Assembly: GCF_019966535.1 (NCBI RefSeq)
Contig: NZ_JAIMID010000008.1
Location: 62,001-126,000 of the forward strand
DNA: 64,000 nt
Direction of reading: 5' to 3'
Source of the DNA: Mesobacterium pallidum
GTDB lineage: Bacteria; Pseudomonadota; Alphaproteobacteria; Rhodobacterales; Rhodobacteraceae
The notes beneath the pieces were generated by a model. It saw only the letters and a list, made by a program, of their open reading frames with translations. It had not been told where the DNA came from and did no database searches. Both the position numbers and the translations under genes were made by a program. Shown one piece after another: positions 1 through 8,595 of this stretch. Positions within the stretch are counted from its first letter, which is position 1; every line of letters begins with the position of its first letter.

Positions 1-327
1 CGGCCGCGTCAGCCGCGAATTGCTTGCGATGGTCTTGCTGGCGTTCTTCAGCACCAGCCAACCCATGATCAGGAAGGTCGCGCAGGCCACCCATTTCAAC
101 AGCTCGAGGAAGCCGCCGTAAAGGCCGACGATCCAGCTGACGCCGAGAATGGCCAGGAGGCTCCAGAGCACGTCACCGATCACCACGCCAAGCGCAAGCG
201 GCCAGGCGGCGTGGAACCCGCCGGACATGGAACGGGCGATCAGCGCCACCCAGACCGGGCCGGGGGTCAGGAACAGCACCAGCAGCGCCCCGGCATAAAG
301 CGTCAGGTCCCAGGCGGTCACGGTCAT
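1..327 (-). CDS. LysE/RhtB-family amino-acid exporter, partial (C-terminus beyond window)
   Basis: Reading leftwards from the ATG at 327, the N-terminal 109 codons are present and the frame runs open off the window edge. The protein starts with a hydrophobic helix containing LFLTPGPVW, the usual N-terminal signature of LysE/RhtB inner-membrane exporters, which expel amino acids or their analogues. A second membrane segment (about 40-65) and a third (about 70-95) follow. The start codon overlaps the recF stop as ATGA, so it is probably translated with recF. In many alphaproteobacteria gyrB follows recF; here this exporter does. The exported substrate cannot be inferred. Confidence 0.8.
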   Translation of the reverse strand, partial: MTVTAWDLTLYAGALLVLFLTPGPVWVALIARSMSGGFHAAWPLALGVVIGDVLWSLLAILGVSWIVGLYGGFLELLKWVACATFLIMGWLVLKNASKTIASNSRLTRP

Positions 328-1430
328 TCCAGCATCTCCACGTGGCTGATCCCGGCCTCGTCGGTCACGTGGATCCTCTGGGCGCGATCCCCCAGGTCTT
401 CGAACAGCTCCGGGCCCGTGCCCGTCATCCAGGCCTGCGCGCCCAGGGCGCAGATCTCGTCGTAAAGCGCCGCGCGGCGGGCGGAGTCAAGATGGGCCGA
501 CACCTCGTCGAGCAGCAAGAGCGGTGGCGCCCCGAACCCGCCCGCCAACGCCCGCGCATTGGCGAGGATCAGCGAAACCAGCAGCGCCTTCTGCTCCCCG
601 GTCGAGCAATCCCTGGCCGGCACGCCCTTGGCGGCATAGACCGCCGCCAGGTCGCTGCGATGCGGCCCGACCAGCGTGCGGCCCGCCATCATGTCGCGCG
701 GCCGGCTCTCGGCCAGCGCGTCCGCCAGCGCCTCGGCGCTTGCGGGCATCTCGCCCTCGGACTGGATCAGCTCCAGCTCGGCGGCGGGAAAGGCGGTCTC
801 GGCCGCCTCCTGCGCCGCCCGCAGCGCCTCCAGCGCCGCCTGCCGGGCCACATGGATCGCCGCGCCCGCCTCGGCCATCTGCCCTTCCAGCGCGCGATAC
901 CAATGGGCATCGCGCACCTGGTCCTTCAGCAGGCGATTGCGCTCGCGCATGGCCTTCTCGTAGGTCAGGGAGGCATCGGCATGTCCCGGCTCGAAGCTCA
1001 GCGTCGCGCGGTCGAGGAACCGGCGCCGTCCCTCGGCCCCCTCGATCCAGAGCCGGTCCATGGACGGCACCAGCCACAGCACCCGCGCCAGCCGCCCCAG
1101 CGTGACCTGCCCCGCGCTCTTGCCATCGACCCGCACCTGCCGCGCCGCGCCCTTGTCGGACCAGGTCTCGACCTCGTGCACGGCGCCCAGCGTGTGCAGC
1201 AGGCCCGACACCTTCCAGCCCAGCGCCTCGGGCCGTCGCGTCATCTCCTCCGCGCTCGACCGGCGCAGGCCGCGCCCCGGGGACATCAGCGACACCGCCT
1301 CGAGGATGTTGGTCTTGCCCGCGCCGTTCGGCCCATAGATCGCCACCGGCCGCCCGTCGCAGGCCATGGCGGCCCGCTTGTGCGACCGGAAATGCGACAG
1401 GCTCAGGGACGAAAGGTACAGCTGTCCCAT
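324..1430 (-). CDS. recF: DNA replication and repair protein RecF
   Basis: This is a cytoplasmic SMC-like ATPase that helps load RecA at gapped DNA. The 368-residue length is normal for RecF. The Walker A motif GPNGAGKT lies at about residues 33-40, and the ABC-type signature plus Walker B (LLLLDEVSAHLD) lies near residues 310-325. It is the third gene of the leftward dnaA-dnaN-recF run, and its stop overlaps the start of the LysE-like gene. The 67-bp gap to dnaN carries a family-wide repeat element (1441-1473). The start at 1430 gives the conserved opening in which the hydrophobic beta strand precedes HFRSH. Confidence 0.95.
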   Translation of the reverse strand: MGQLYLSSLSLSHFRSHKRAAMACDGRPVAIYGPNGAGKTNILEAVSLMSPGRGLRRSSAEEMTRRPEALGWKVSGLLHTLGAVHEVETWSDKGAARQVRVDGKSAGQVTLGRLARVLWLVPSMDRLWIEGAEGRRRFLDRATLSFEPGHADASLTYEKAMRERNRLLKDQVRDAHWYRALEGQMAEAGAAIHVARQAALEALRAAQEAAETAFPAAELELIQSEGEMPASAEALADALAESRPRDMMAGRTLVGPHRSDLAAVYAAKGVPARDCSTGEQKALLVSLILANARALAGGFGAPPLLLLDEVSAHLDSARRAALYDEICALGAQAWMTGTGPELFEDLGDRAQRIHVTDEAGISHVEMLE

Positions 1431-1440
1431 CGTCCCCTGC

Positions 1441-1473
1441 CTTCATTATTCCGAAAATACTCCCGCCGGAGGC
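1441..1473 (-). repeat. Short intergenic repeat, copy 1 (CCTCCGGCGGGAGTATTT type)
   Basis: On the minus strand this reads GCCTCCGGCGGGAGTATTTT followed by CGGAATAATGAAG. A near-identical copy in plus orientation lies at 54047-54080, so the element is dispersed in this genome. It sits just upstream of recF. I recall elements with the CCTCCGGCGGGAGTATTT core as common between genes in Rhodobacteraceae, but that is memory and was not searched. Its function is not known to me. Confidence 0.6.
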
Positions 1474-1497
1474 CTGAAATCTCCGGCAAGACGGGTC

Positions 1498-2616
1498 TCA
1501 CACGCGCATCGGCATGACGACATAGACCGCCGTCTCGTCGTTGCCTTCGCGCATCAGAGTCGGATCGCCGGCCGAGTTGAACAGGAACACCGCGTTCTCG
1601 CGGTCCACCTGGGAGGCGATTTCCAGCAGGTACTTGGCGTTGAAGCCTATCTCGAGCCGCTCGTCGCTATAGGCCACGGCCAGCTCTTCCTCGGCCGCGC
1701 CGCTGTCGGGGGCGTTGACCGACAGGATCAGCCGATCTTCGTCGAGGCTCATCTTGACCGCGCGCGACCGCTCGGAGCTGACCGTCGCCACCCGGTCGAC
1801 CGCCTTGGCGAAATCGGTGGCGTCCACCTCCATCCGGCGGGTGTTCCCCTGCGGGATCACGCGGGTGTAATCGGGGAAGGTGCCGTCGATCACCTTCGAC
1901 GTCAGCGTGATGTCGGGCGTGGCAAAGCGCACCTTGGTCTCGGAGACCGAGACGGCGATGTCCATGTCATCCTCTTCCAGCAGCTTGCGCAGTTCGCCCA
2001 CGGTCTTGCGCGGCACGATCACGCCGGGCATGGCGCCCGCGCCCTCGGGCAGGGGCGCGTCGATCCGCGCCAGCCGGTGACCATCGGTCGCCACGCAGCG
2101 CAGCACCTGGCCGCCATCGCCATCGGCGACATGCATGTAGACGCCGTTGAGGTAATAGCGCGTCTCTTCGGTCGAGATCGCGAACTTGGACTTGTCGAAG
2201 AGGCGCCGCAGCACCTCGGCCTTGGCCGAGAAATTCGCCGAATACTCCGACGAGGCCATGACCGGGAAATCCTCTTTCGGCAGCGTGGCGAGGTTGAAGT
2301 TCGAGCGCCCCGCCTCGACCGTCAGCCGCCCGGCGGCGCCATCGTCGGTCAACGTGACCAGCGCCCCGTCGGGCAGCTTGCGCACGATCTCGTGCAGGGT
2401 CACGGCGCTGACCGTGGTGGACCCGGCGCGTTCCACCATGGCGGGTGCGCGGTCGACCACCTCGATGTCGAGGTCGGTGGCGCGGAACTGCACGGTGTTG
2501 CCCTCTGCCTCGATCAGAACGTTGGCGAGGATCGGGATCGTGTTGCGCCGTTCGACCACGGATTGGGCCTGGGAAACGGCCTTGAGCAACGTGCCGCGTT
2601 CGATGCTGAGTTTCAT
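1498..2616 (-). CDS. dnaN: DNA polymerase III beta sliding clamp
   Basis: The 372-residue product forms the dimeric ring that tethers DNA polymerase III to the template. The N-terminus (MKLSIERGTLLKAV) and the C-terminus (YVVMPMRV), with its hydrophobic Val-Met-Pro-Met tail, are typical of DnaN. The length matches the three-domain clamp fold. It lies between dnaA (162 bp upstream) and recF (67 bp downstream) on the same strand, the classical arrangement. A stem-loop at 2729-2755 lies between dnaA and dnaN, so dnaN may have partly separate transcription. Nothing looks degraded. Confidence 0.97.
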   Translation of the reverse strand: MKLSIERGTLLKAVSQAQSVVERRNTIPILANVLIEAEGNTVQFRATDLDIEVVDRAPAMVERAGSTTVSAVTLHEIVRKLPDGALVTLTDDGAAGRLTVEAGRSNFNLATLPKEDFPVMASSEYSANFSAKAEVLRRLFDKSKFAISTEETRYYLNGVYMHVADGDGGQVLRCVATDGHRLARIDAPLPEGAGAMPGVIVPRKTVGELRKLLEEDDMDIAVSVSETKVRFATPDITLTSKVIDGTFPDYTRVIPQGNTRRMEVDATDFAKAVDRVATVSSERSRAVKMSLDEDRLILSVNAPDSGAAEEELAVAYSDERLEIGFNAKYLLEIASQVDRENAVFLFNSAGDPTLMREGNDETAVYVVMPMRV

Positions 2617-2728
2617 GGCCCTTCGCTCCAGATATCTGCCCGGACGGCCACGTTAGCGCATCCAGCCCGGGTCACAAGCAATTTACCGCTTGTTCTTTCG
2701 TTTTCCCTGACCGGGGTCAAGCACCACA

Positions 2729-2755
2729 AGGGCCCCTGCCCATGGCAGGAGCCCT
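2729..2755 (-). terminator. Stem-loop between dnaA and dnaN
   Basis: AGGGC-C-CCTGCC pairs with GGCAGG-A-GCCCT around a CAT loop, giving 11 pairs with one internal mismatch. It lies 24 bp after the dnaA stop. There is no T tract after it on the minus strand, so it is more likely an attenuator or a 3'-end stabilising hairpin than a strong intrinsic terminator. Confidence 0.45.
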
Positions 2756-2778
2756 CTGGTGTCGAAATGGCACTTCTG

Positions 2779-4131
2779 TCAGGCTTCGAGCGCCCGGCGC
2801 AGCATCTCGAGATCCTCTGCGATCTGCCCGTCCTGCTGCTTCAGCTCGTCGATCCGCTTGACCCCGTGCATCACGGTGGTGTGGTCACGCCCGCCAAAGT
2901 GGCGCCCGATCTCGGGCAGCGACCGCGAGGTCATGTGCTTGCACAGGTACATCGCCACCTGCCGCGGCCGCGCGATCAGGCGCAGGCGCTTGGGGCCGAT
3001 CATGTCCGAAAGGCGGATGTTGTAATGCTCGGAGACCTTGCGCTGGATCTCCTCGATGGTGATCTTGCGCTCGGAGGCGCGCAGCACGTCGGCAAGGCAG
3101 TCCTGCGCCAGTTCCATCGTGATCCGCTGGCCAACCAGCGAGGCAAAGGCGTACAGCCGCGTCAACGCTCCTTCAAGCACGCGGACGTTGGTCGAGATGC
3201 GCAGGGCGAGGAATTCCAGCACGCGCGGGTCCAATTCAACACTGGGATGCGTGACGGCCTGCTGTTCGGACTTGGCTTGCAGGATGCCCAGGCGCAGCTC
3301 GTAATCGGTCGGGTGCAGGTCGACGATCAGCCCGCACTGCAGGCGCGACTTGATGCGTTCCTCGAGGCCCTTGATCTCGCCCGGGGCGCGGTCGGCCGAG
3401 ATGATGATCTGTTTGCGCTGATCGACCAGGGCGTTGAAGGTGTGGAAGAACTCTTCCTGCGTGGAATCCTTGCCGGCGATGAACTGCACGTCGTCGACCA
3501 TCAGCACGTCGACCGAGCGGAACATCTGCTTGAATTCCATCATCGTCTTGTCGCGCAGCGCCTGAACGAAGCGGTACATGAACTGCTCGGCGGACAGGTA
3601 CAGCACCACCTTCTCGGGCGCGCGCTGCTGCAGTTCCCAGGCGATGGCATGCATCAGGTGCGTCTTGCCCAGGCCGACGCCGCCGTAGAGGAACAGCGGG
3701 TTGAACGTGACCTCGCCGCCCTCGGCCACCCGGCGCGCGGCGGCATGCGCCAGCTCGTTCGGTTTGCCGACGACGAACGACTCGAAGGTGAACCGCGGAT
3801 CAAGCGGGGCACCGGCATCGACCACCTCGGCGACGCGGGGCACGTCGGCTTCCGGCTTGGCAGCGGGCAACTCGGGCTTGCGGGTCGAATTGGCCGAGGT
3901 CAGGAACGCCACGCGGCGCGCCTCGGTCCCCGAGCGCTGGATCTTGTACAGCAGCATCTCGCCATAGTGCTGCGAGACGTAATTGCCGAAGAAACTGGTC
4001 GGCACACCGAAACTCACGACGCCGTTGTCCACCCCCTGAAACTCCAGCGGTTCGATCCAGGTCGTGTAGGTGCTTGGCCCCAGACTCTCGCGGATCGAAT
4101 TTTGCAAGGCTCCCCACTGCTCTTGTGTCAT
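2779..4131 (-). CDS. dnaA: Chromosomal replication initiator DnaA
   Basis: DnaA binds DnaA boxes at oriC and opens the origin in its ATP form. The 450-residue protein has the N-terminal interaction domain (1-80), a low-complexity linker (about 85-110), the AAA+ domain with Walker A (GGVGLGKT, about 150-157) and Walker B (LMVDDVQF), and the C-terminal helix-turn-helix with the DnaA signature GGRDHTTVMHGV. It heads the leftward dnaA-dnaN-recF set. The probable origin lies about 32 kb away rather than beside dnaA, as is usual in alphaproteobacteria. The upstream gap carries no DnaA-box cluster, so there is no visible sign of the local autoregulation seen in E. coli. Confidence 0.98.
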   Translation of the reverse strand: MTQEQWGALQNSIRESLGPSTYTTWIEPLEFQGVDNGVVSFGVPTSFFGNYVSQHYGEMLLYKIQRSGTEARRVAFLTSANSTRKPELPAAKPEADVPRVAEVVDAGAPLDPRFTFESFVVGKPNELAHAAARRVAEGGEVTFNPLFLYGGVGLGKTHLMHAIAWELQQRAPEKVVLYLSAEQFMYRFVQALRDKTMMEFKQMFRSVDVLMVDDVQFIAGKDSTQEEFFHTFNALVDQRKQIIISADRAPGEIKGLEERIKSRLQCGLIVDLHPTDYELRLGILQAKSEQQAVTHPSVELDPRVLEFLALRISTNVRVLEGALTRLYAFASLVGQRITMELAQDCLADVLRASERKITIEEIQRKVSEHYNIRLSDMIGPKRLRLIARPRQVAMYLCKHMTSRSLPEIGRHFGGRDHTTVMHGVKRIDELKQQDGQIAEDLEMLRRALEA

Positions 4132-4569
4132 CTACCTCTTTTTCCCCGTGTTCGGACACCAACGAACGCCCAGACCAGCGCCGCACGATGCCCCATGCCA
4201 ATATTCCACCGTTCCCGTCGCTCCCATGCGACGGGTCAGGCGACTGCCCGCGTTACTTCTGTTGTTCTGAGCATGACGCTGCCTGTCCCGTGCAGCATCA
4301 CGACCGCGCAACATGCGTGGCCCCGGGGAATTTATGTGTCAAAACGCCGTTGGCTGCCCGTTTCCGGACAGATCGGCGCGGCCGACTTTCAGGGTCTGGA
4401 CCGGAGCAGAAACCGGCCTTGATCCCTGGCTTTTCCTGAACCCCCAGGGCGACGTGAATCGCAGGTTGAAACTACCAACGAGGCCTTGGGGCGGGCAACC
4501 GAACTTCGATCTTGACTCAGACATTCGGTGAAAAGAATCTCTGGCCGTGCTTTCCCGTATGGCCAACAA
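4132..4569. other. dnaA upstream region (gene-free)
   Basis: This 438-bp gap separates the dnaA start from the rpsT terminator. Open frames here are short and show no recognisable protein. On the minus strand a perfect TTGACA hexamer lies at 4342-4337, but no convincing -10 follows at 16-18 bp. No DnaA box closer than 7/9 to TTATCCACA was seen. It presumably carries the dnaA promoter and leader. Confidence 0.5.
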
Positions 4570-4600
4570 AATAAGGGCGCCGCGGAACGGCGCCCTTATT
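4570..4600 (-). terminator. Intrinsic terminator of rpsT
   Basis: A perfect 13-bp inverted repeat (AATAAGGGCGCCG / CGGCGCCCTTATT) encloses a 5-nt loop. It starts 19 bp after the rpsT stop and is followed on the minus strand by TTTGTT. The A/T flanks could make it work in both directions. Confidence 0.85.
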
Positions 4601-4619
4601 TCTCAAACGATTACGGCGT

Positions 4620-4883
4620 TCAGCCGAGCGCTTTGACCCGTGCCGAAAGACGCGACAGTTTGCGCGATGCGGTGTTCTTGTGGAACACGCCCTTGGTGAC
4701 GCCGCGCATCAGCTCGGGCTGGGCTGCGCGGAAGGCTGCGGCGGCGGCATCCTTGTCGCCAGAGGCGATGGCCTCTTCGACCTTGCGGAGGAAGGTGCGG
4801 ATGCGGGAACGGCGGGCTTTGTTGATGGCGAAGCGCTTCTCGTTCTGACGAGCGCGTTTCTTGGACTGCGGCGTGTTGGCCAT
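4620..4883 (-). CDS. rpsT: 30S ribosomal protein S20
   Basis: This 87-residue basic protein binds 16S rRNA early in 30S assembly. The start [17 protein letters not shown] and the alternating Lys/Arg-rich helices are diagnostic of S20. It is a single-gene transcript with a strong terminator at 4570-4600. It lies upstream of dnaA, an arrangement common in alphaproteobacteria. Confidence 0.97.
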   Translation of the reverse strand: MANTPQSKKRARQNEKRFAINKARRSRIRTFLRKVEEAIASGDKDAAAAAFRAAQPELMRGVTKGVFHKNTASRKLSRLSARVKALG

Positions 4884-4991
4884 GATGAGCTCCGATCTTC
4901 GGGTCTGTTCAAATGTCGTCGCACGAAATGACCCGGAGTGCCCCGATAGGGCTGACCGATTCTCTTGCCAAAGCGGGCATCACGCGCATGT

Positions 4992-5022
4992 AGCGGCGGC
5001 CTATAGAGCAAAAGCCGCCGCT
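4992..5022 (-). terminator. Possible terminator after the enoyl-CoA hydratase gene
   Basis: AGCGGCGGC (4992-5000) pairs perfectly with GCCGCCGCT (5014-5022) across a 13-nt loop, 14 bp after the stop of the leftward gene at 5036. There is no T tract, so termination strength is uncertain. Confidence 0.45.
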
Positions 5023-5035
5023 TGCAAAGGGTCTA

Positions 5036-5812
5036 TCAGCGGTCGCGGAACTGCGGCGACCGCTTTTCGGTGAAGGCGGCCATGCCTTCTTTTTGATCTT
5101 CGGACGCGAACAGCGAGTGGAACACGCGCCGTTCGAACAGCAGCCCCTCGCGCAGGGTCATCTCGTAGGACCGGTTCACCGATTCCTTGACCGCCATGAC
5201 GGCGATCATCGACTTCTCGGCGATCTTGGCGGCGGCGGCCTGTGCCTCTTCGGCCAGCTTCTTGACGGGCACGACGCGGCTGACGAGTCCGGCGCGTTCA
5301 GCCTCCTCGGCATCCATGAAGCGGCCCGTGAGGTTCATGTCCATCGCCTTGGACTTGCCGATGGCGCGGGTCAGGCGCTGCGTGCCGCCAAGGCCGGCCA
5401 TGACGCCCAGGTTGATCTCGGGCTGGCCGAACTTGGCCGTGTCGCTGGCGATGATGAAGTCGCACATCATGGCCAGTTCGCAGCCGCCGCCCAGGGCAAA
5501 GCCCGACACCGCCGCGATGATCGGCTTGCGCACGCGCAGGATCTCTTCGCTTTCGGGGGTAAAGAGATCCCCGGCAAAGACATCCACAAAGGTCTTTTCC
5601 GACATCATCTTGATGTCCGCACCCGCGGCAAAGGCCTTTTCCGACCCCGTCACCACGATGCAGCGCACCTTGTCGTTGGCCTGCGCCTCGGTCATCGCGC
5701 CGGCCAGCTCTTTGAGAAGCTGGTCGTTCAGCGCGTTTAGCGCGTCGGGCCGGTTGAGCGTGATTGTGCAGACATGATCGGAAATTGCGACGATGATCGT
5801 CTCGTAGGCCAT
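5036..5812 (-). CDS. Enoyl-CoA hydratase (crotonase family)
   Basis: Crotonase-fold enzymes hydrate trans-2-enoyl-CoA to 3-hydroxyacyl-CoA in the cytoplasm, usually in fatty-acid beta-oxidation. The 258-residue length is right for a single-domain hydratase. The oxyanion-hole segments are [10 protein letters not shown] (about 60-69) and GFALGGGCE (about 104-112). Both catalytic glutamates of true hydratases appear present, E112 and E132, spaced 20 residues apart as in mammalian crotonase. That favours hydratase over isomerase or hydrolase activity. It is followed on the same strand by rpsT, and mutM lies upstream; the grouping is a conserved neighbourhood, not a pathway. The acyl-chain preference cannot be told. 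Confidence 0.9.
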   Translation of the reverse strand: MAYETIIVAISDHVCTITLNRPDALNALNDQLLKELAGAMTEAQANDKVRCIVVTGSEKAFAAGADIKMMSEKTFVDVFAGDLFTPESEEILRVRKPIIAAVSGFALGGGCELAMMCDFIIASDTAKFGQPEINLGVMAGLGGTQRLTRAIGKSKAMDMNLTGRFMDAEEAERAGLVSRVVPVKKLAEEAQAAAAKIAEKSMIAVMAVKESVNRSYEMTLREGLLFERRVFHSLFASEDQKEGMAAFTEKRSPQFRDR

Positions 5813-5876
5813 CAGAACTGGCTCCGTCCGTTTCGGTCAGTTCTGAAGCCTTATCATTCCTGACCCGTCGTTCAAG

Positions 5877-6728
5877 CTATCTTTGGCAGTTGACGCAATG
5901 GAACGACGACCGGCCGGACTGCACCGTGCGGCGGATGAGACCTTCGCAGCCAGGGGTGCGGCAGGGCTGGCCCTCGCGGCCATAGACCGCGAATGTGTGC
6001 TGGAAATAGCCCAGCTCGCCGTCTGCCTGGCGGTAGTCGCGCAGGGACGATCCGCCGGCCGCGATCGCCTCGGACAGAACGTCGCGGATGATCGGCACCA
6101 GCCCCGCGACACGGGGCGCCGAGATGTTCGCCGCCTTGCGAGTGGGCGCGATACCGGCGCGAAAAAGCGCTTCGCAGACATAGATGTTGCCCAGCCCCGC
6201 GACGATCTTCTGGTCAAGCAGCGCGGCCTTGATCGGCGTCTTCCGCCCCTTCAGCGCGGCGACGAGGTAGCTTTCGGAAAAGGCATTGCCCAGCGGTTCG
6301 GGGCCAAGCGCGGCAAGCAGGGGGTGCGTCTCGGCCCCGTCCGTGGGCATCAGGTCCATCGCGCCGAAGCGGCGCGCGTCGTTGAAGGTGATCCGCGCGC
6401 CGTTGTCCATGTGCAGCACCACGTGGTCGTGTTTCTGCGCCGCCGGGTGGTCATGGACGAAACGCCCCAGCGGGTCGCCCGACACGGTCATCCGGCCGGA
6501 CATGCCAAGGTGGATCAGCAGCGATTCGCCGGTGTCGAGATCGGCCAAGATGTACTTGGACCGCCGCCGCAGCTGCCGCACGCCCGCGCCCGTCAGCCGG
6601 TCGGCCATGCGGTCGGGAAAGGGCCATCGCAGGTCCGGCCGGTTGACCTCGGCTCTCGCGATGCGATGACCCTCCATCGCGGGGGCAAGCCCCGCGCGGA
6701 CGGTTTCGACTTCGGGCAATTCGGGCAT
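5877..6728 (-). CDS. mutM: Formamidopyrimidine-DNA glycosylase (Fpg)
   Basis: This base-excision repair enzyme removes 8-oxoguanine and ring-opened purines and nicks the abasic site. The mature N-terminus PELPEVETV supplies the catalytic proline (P2) and glutamate (E3). The C-terminal zinc finger has cysteines at about 256, 261, 278 and 281. The length of 283 residues is typical. It lies divergently across a short interval from ubiE-ubiB, as in many Rhodobacteraceae, with two small membrane-protein genes in between. Confidence 0.96.
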   Translation of the reverse strand: MPELPEVETVRAGLAPAMEGHRIARAEVNRPDLRWPFPDRMADRLTGAGVRQLRRRSKYILADLDTGESLLIHLGMSGRMTVSGDPLGRFVHDHPAAQKHDHVVLHMDNGARITFNDARRFGAMDLMPTDGAETHPLLAALGPEPLGNAFSESYLVAALKGRKTPIKAALLDQKIVAGLGNIYVCEALFRAGIAPTRKAANISAPRVAGLVPIIRDVLSEAIAAGGSSLRDYRQADGELGYFQHTFAVYGREGQPCRTPGCEGLIRRTVQSGRSSFHCVNCQR

Positions 6729-6791
6729 GAAGGGGCCTTTCGAGGGTCGCCCTTCATGTCGGTGTGTCGGCGCCGCCTGTCAACAGCGTCG

Positions 6792-7034
6792 TCAGAGACC
6801 CATGCCAAGCGCCACCAGCGGGACGCCCACGGCCACCGTGGCGGTGCCAAGGCCCATGGCGGCCAGCCGGGGCCAGAGCACGGCGCCGTCGATCTTGCCC
6901 CGCACACCGGACCATGCCGATTGCGTGACATTCCGGGCCACCGTGGCAACCCGCTCGTTGGACTTCTTGAACACACCCAATTCACTCAGGACACAAAGCG
7001 CAGCCACCGCGGCGCCACAGAGAACGATAAGCAT
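6792..7034 (-). CDS. Small hypothetical membrane protein (80 aa)
   Basis: The frame is open from 7112, but the ATG at 7034 follows a clear ribosome-binding site (AGGAGAGAGAG) and begins directly with a hydrophobic segment (MLIVLCGAAVAALCVL). A basic or polar middle and a second hydrophobic segment (residues about 60-80, GLGTATVAVGVPLVALGMGL) follow. This suggests a two-helix inner-membrane protein. I do not recognise the family. It sits on the mutM strand, about 60 bp upstream of mutM. Confidence 0.6.
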   Translation of the reverse strand: MLIVLCGAAVAALCVLSELGVFKKSNERVATVARNVTQSAWSGVRGKIDGAVLWPRLAAMGLGTATVAVGVPLVALGMGL

Positions 7035-7142
7035 CTCTCTCTCCTGATTGTCGGTGCCGGGCGGGACAGTCCCGCCGCGGTCAAGATCAGGTAAAGGGGC
7101 GCTTGTGTCCAAAATCGGGCAGGATCGGATCCTTTGCGCGAC

Positions 7143-7742
7143 CTAGAGGCGAATCCTGTTGGCCGCCCCATGCGGCGGCGCGGTCACGGGGCTTGCCGCC
7201 AGCAGGCGCGCGCGCATCCCGGCCCGGTCATCCACGCCGGCCATCAGGTTCACCACCAAGCCATCCCGGAATTGCAGCCGGTACTGCCCGCTCGGGTCCA
7301 GCTCGACCGAGGTGAGCTGGCGCAGGTCGGCGAAGACCGGCTTGAGACCGAATGTGATCGTCTGCAGCTCGGTCCCGTCAAATCTGGCGCGGAACAGGAA
7401 GACATAGGCGGCCAGCCAGGCCAGGTAAGGCCCCGAGATGACGGCAATCAGGTAACCGATCGAGCGGTCGATCCCCAGCAGGGCCTGCCATTCGGCGAAC
7501 CCCAGCGACAGCACGGCGCCAAGCGCGACCAGCGCCAGCGCCCGAGGGCGGATCCCGGCGCTGTAGGTCGCCGTCACGGGCAGCGTCGCGGGGCCGGGCC
7601 AGGCCGCCTTTCGCGGCAGCCCGCCGCTGTCGGGGACCAGCGGCGCAAAGCCCAAAAGCCGCCGGAACCCGGCGAACCGGCCCAGCACTTTCCACGTCAC
7701 GAGGGCGATCATCGTTGCCAGCCACAGGTAATGGATCCACAT
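7143..7742 (-). CDS. Hypothetical membrane protein (about 199 aa)
   Basis: I chose the ATG at 7742, preceded by GAGGGG, over a TTG seven codons upstream. Hydrophobic segments are visible at residues about 3-20, 70-90 and 100-122. A soluble C-terminal portion of about 80 residues follows, with alternating beta-type pattern ([29 protein letters not shown]), resembling a PH-like or membrane-associated beta domain. It is divergent from ubiE, 97 bp away. No specific family is recognised, and no function is proposed. Confidence 0.65.
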   Translation of the reverse strand: MWIHYLWLATMIALVTWKVLGRFAGFRRLLGFAPLVPDSGGLPRKAAWPGPATLPVTATYSAGIRPRALALVALGAVLSLGFAEWQALLGIDRSIGYLIAVISGPYLAWLAAYVFLFRARFDGTELQTITFGLKPVFADLRQLTSVELDPSGQYRLQFRDGLVVNLMAGVDDRAGMRARLLAASPVTAPPHGAANRIRL

Positions 7743-7839
7743 GCGCCGCCCCTCGCGCGTCAAAAGGTCGTTTGTTCTTTGGTGCCCCGCGTATTATCTG
7801 CACCCTCAGGCGCCAATGGGGCGCAAACGGACAGATTGC

Positions 7840-8592
7840 ATGACCCAGGACAACACCCGCACCACACATTTCGGTTTCCAGGACGTGCCGGAATCCGAAA
7901 AGGCCGGCCGCGTTCAGGGCGTCTTCAACTCGGTCGCGTCGAAATACGACATCATGAACGACGTGATGAGCGGCGGCATCCACCGCATCTGGAAAGACGC
8001 GATGATGGACTGGCTGGCGCCCCGGCCCGGACAAAAGCTGCTCGATGTGGCGGGCGGGACCGGCGACATCTCGTTCCGGTTCCTCAAGCGCGCGGGCCGG
8101 GGCCATGCCACCGTGCTGGACCTGACCGAGCCGATGCTGGTCGAGGGCCGCAAACGCGCCGAGGCCGGGGCGATGGCCGAAAGCCTCGACTGGGTGGTGG
8201 GCGACGCGATGGCCCTGCCCTTTCCGGACAATACCTTCGACGTCTACACGATCAGCTTTGGCATCCGGAACGTCACCCGCCCGCAAGAGGCGCTGAACGA
8301 GGCGTTCCGCGTGCTGCGTCCCGGCGGGCGGCTCATGGTGCTCGAGTTCAGCCAGCTGCCGAACCCGGCGATGCAATGGGCCTATGACCGCTATTCGTTC
8401 AACGTGATCCCCGTGATGGGCCAGATCATCGCCAATGACCGCGACAGCTACCAGTACCTGGTCGAATCGATCCGCAAGTTCCCGGACCAGGAAACGTTCC
8501 TGGGCATGGTGAAACAGGCCGGGTTCGCGAATGCCAAGTACCGCAACCTGACCCTGGGCGTCGCCGCCCTGCACTCCGGCTGGAAGATCTGA
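7840..8592 (+). CDS. ubiE: Demethylmenaquinone/demethylubiquinone C-methyltransferase UbiE
   Basis: This SAM-dependent enzyme performs the C-methylation step of ubiquinone synthesis. The 250-residue protein contains SAM motif I ([10 protein letters not shown], residues 67-76) and the UbiE-specific blocks [15 protein letters not shown] and FGIRNVTR. The ATG at 7840 matches the family start (THFGF near residue 9); a longer frame upstream carries non-conserved residues. It is followed after 3 bp by ubiB, so the two are co-transcribed for quinone synthesis. Confidence 0.96.
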   Translation: MTQDNTRTTHFGFQDVPESEKAGRVQGVFNSVASKYDIMNDVMSGGIHRIWKDAMMDWLAPRPGQKLLDVAGGTGDISFRFLKRAGRGHATVLDLTEPMLVEGRKRAEAGAMAESLDWVVGDAMALPFPDNTFDVYTISFGIRNVTRPQEALNEAFRVLRPGGRLMVLEFSQLPNPAMQWAYDRYSFNVIPVMGQIIANDRDSYQYLVESIRKFPDQETFLGMVKQAGFANAKYRNLTLGVAALHSGWKI

Positions 8593-8595
8593 GCC

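Noticed and set aside
1366..4422. A 1018-codon plus-strand open frame opposite recF, dnaN and dnaA
   Set aside because: It is antisense to three unmistakable genes, His/Arg/Gln-rich with no family motif, and a typical GC-rich shadow frame.
4132..4569. dnaA-proximal gap as the replication origin
   Set aside because: It lacks a cluster of DnaA boxes and a clear AT-rich element; the maf-hemJ gap has both and fits alphaproteobacterial order.
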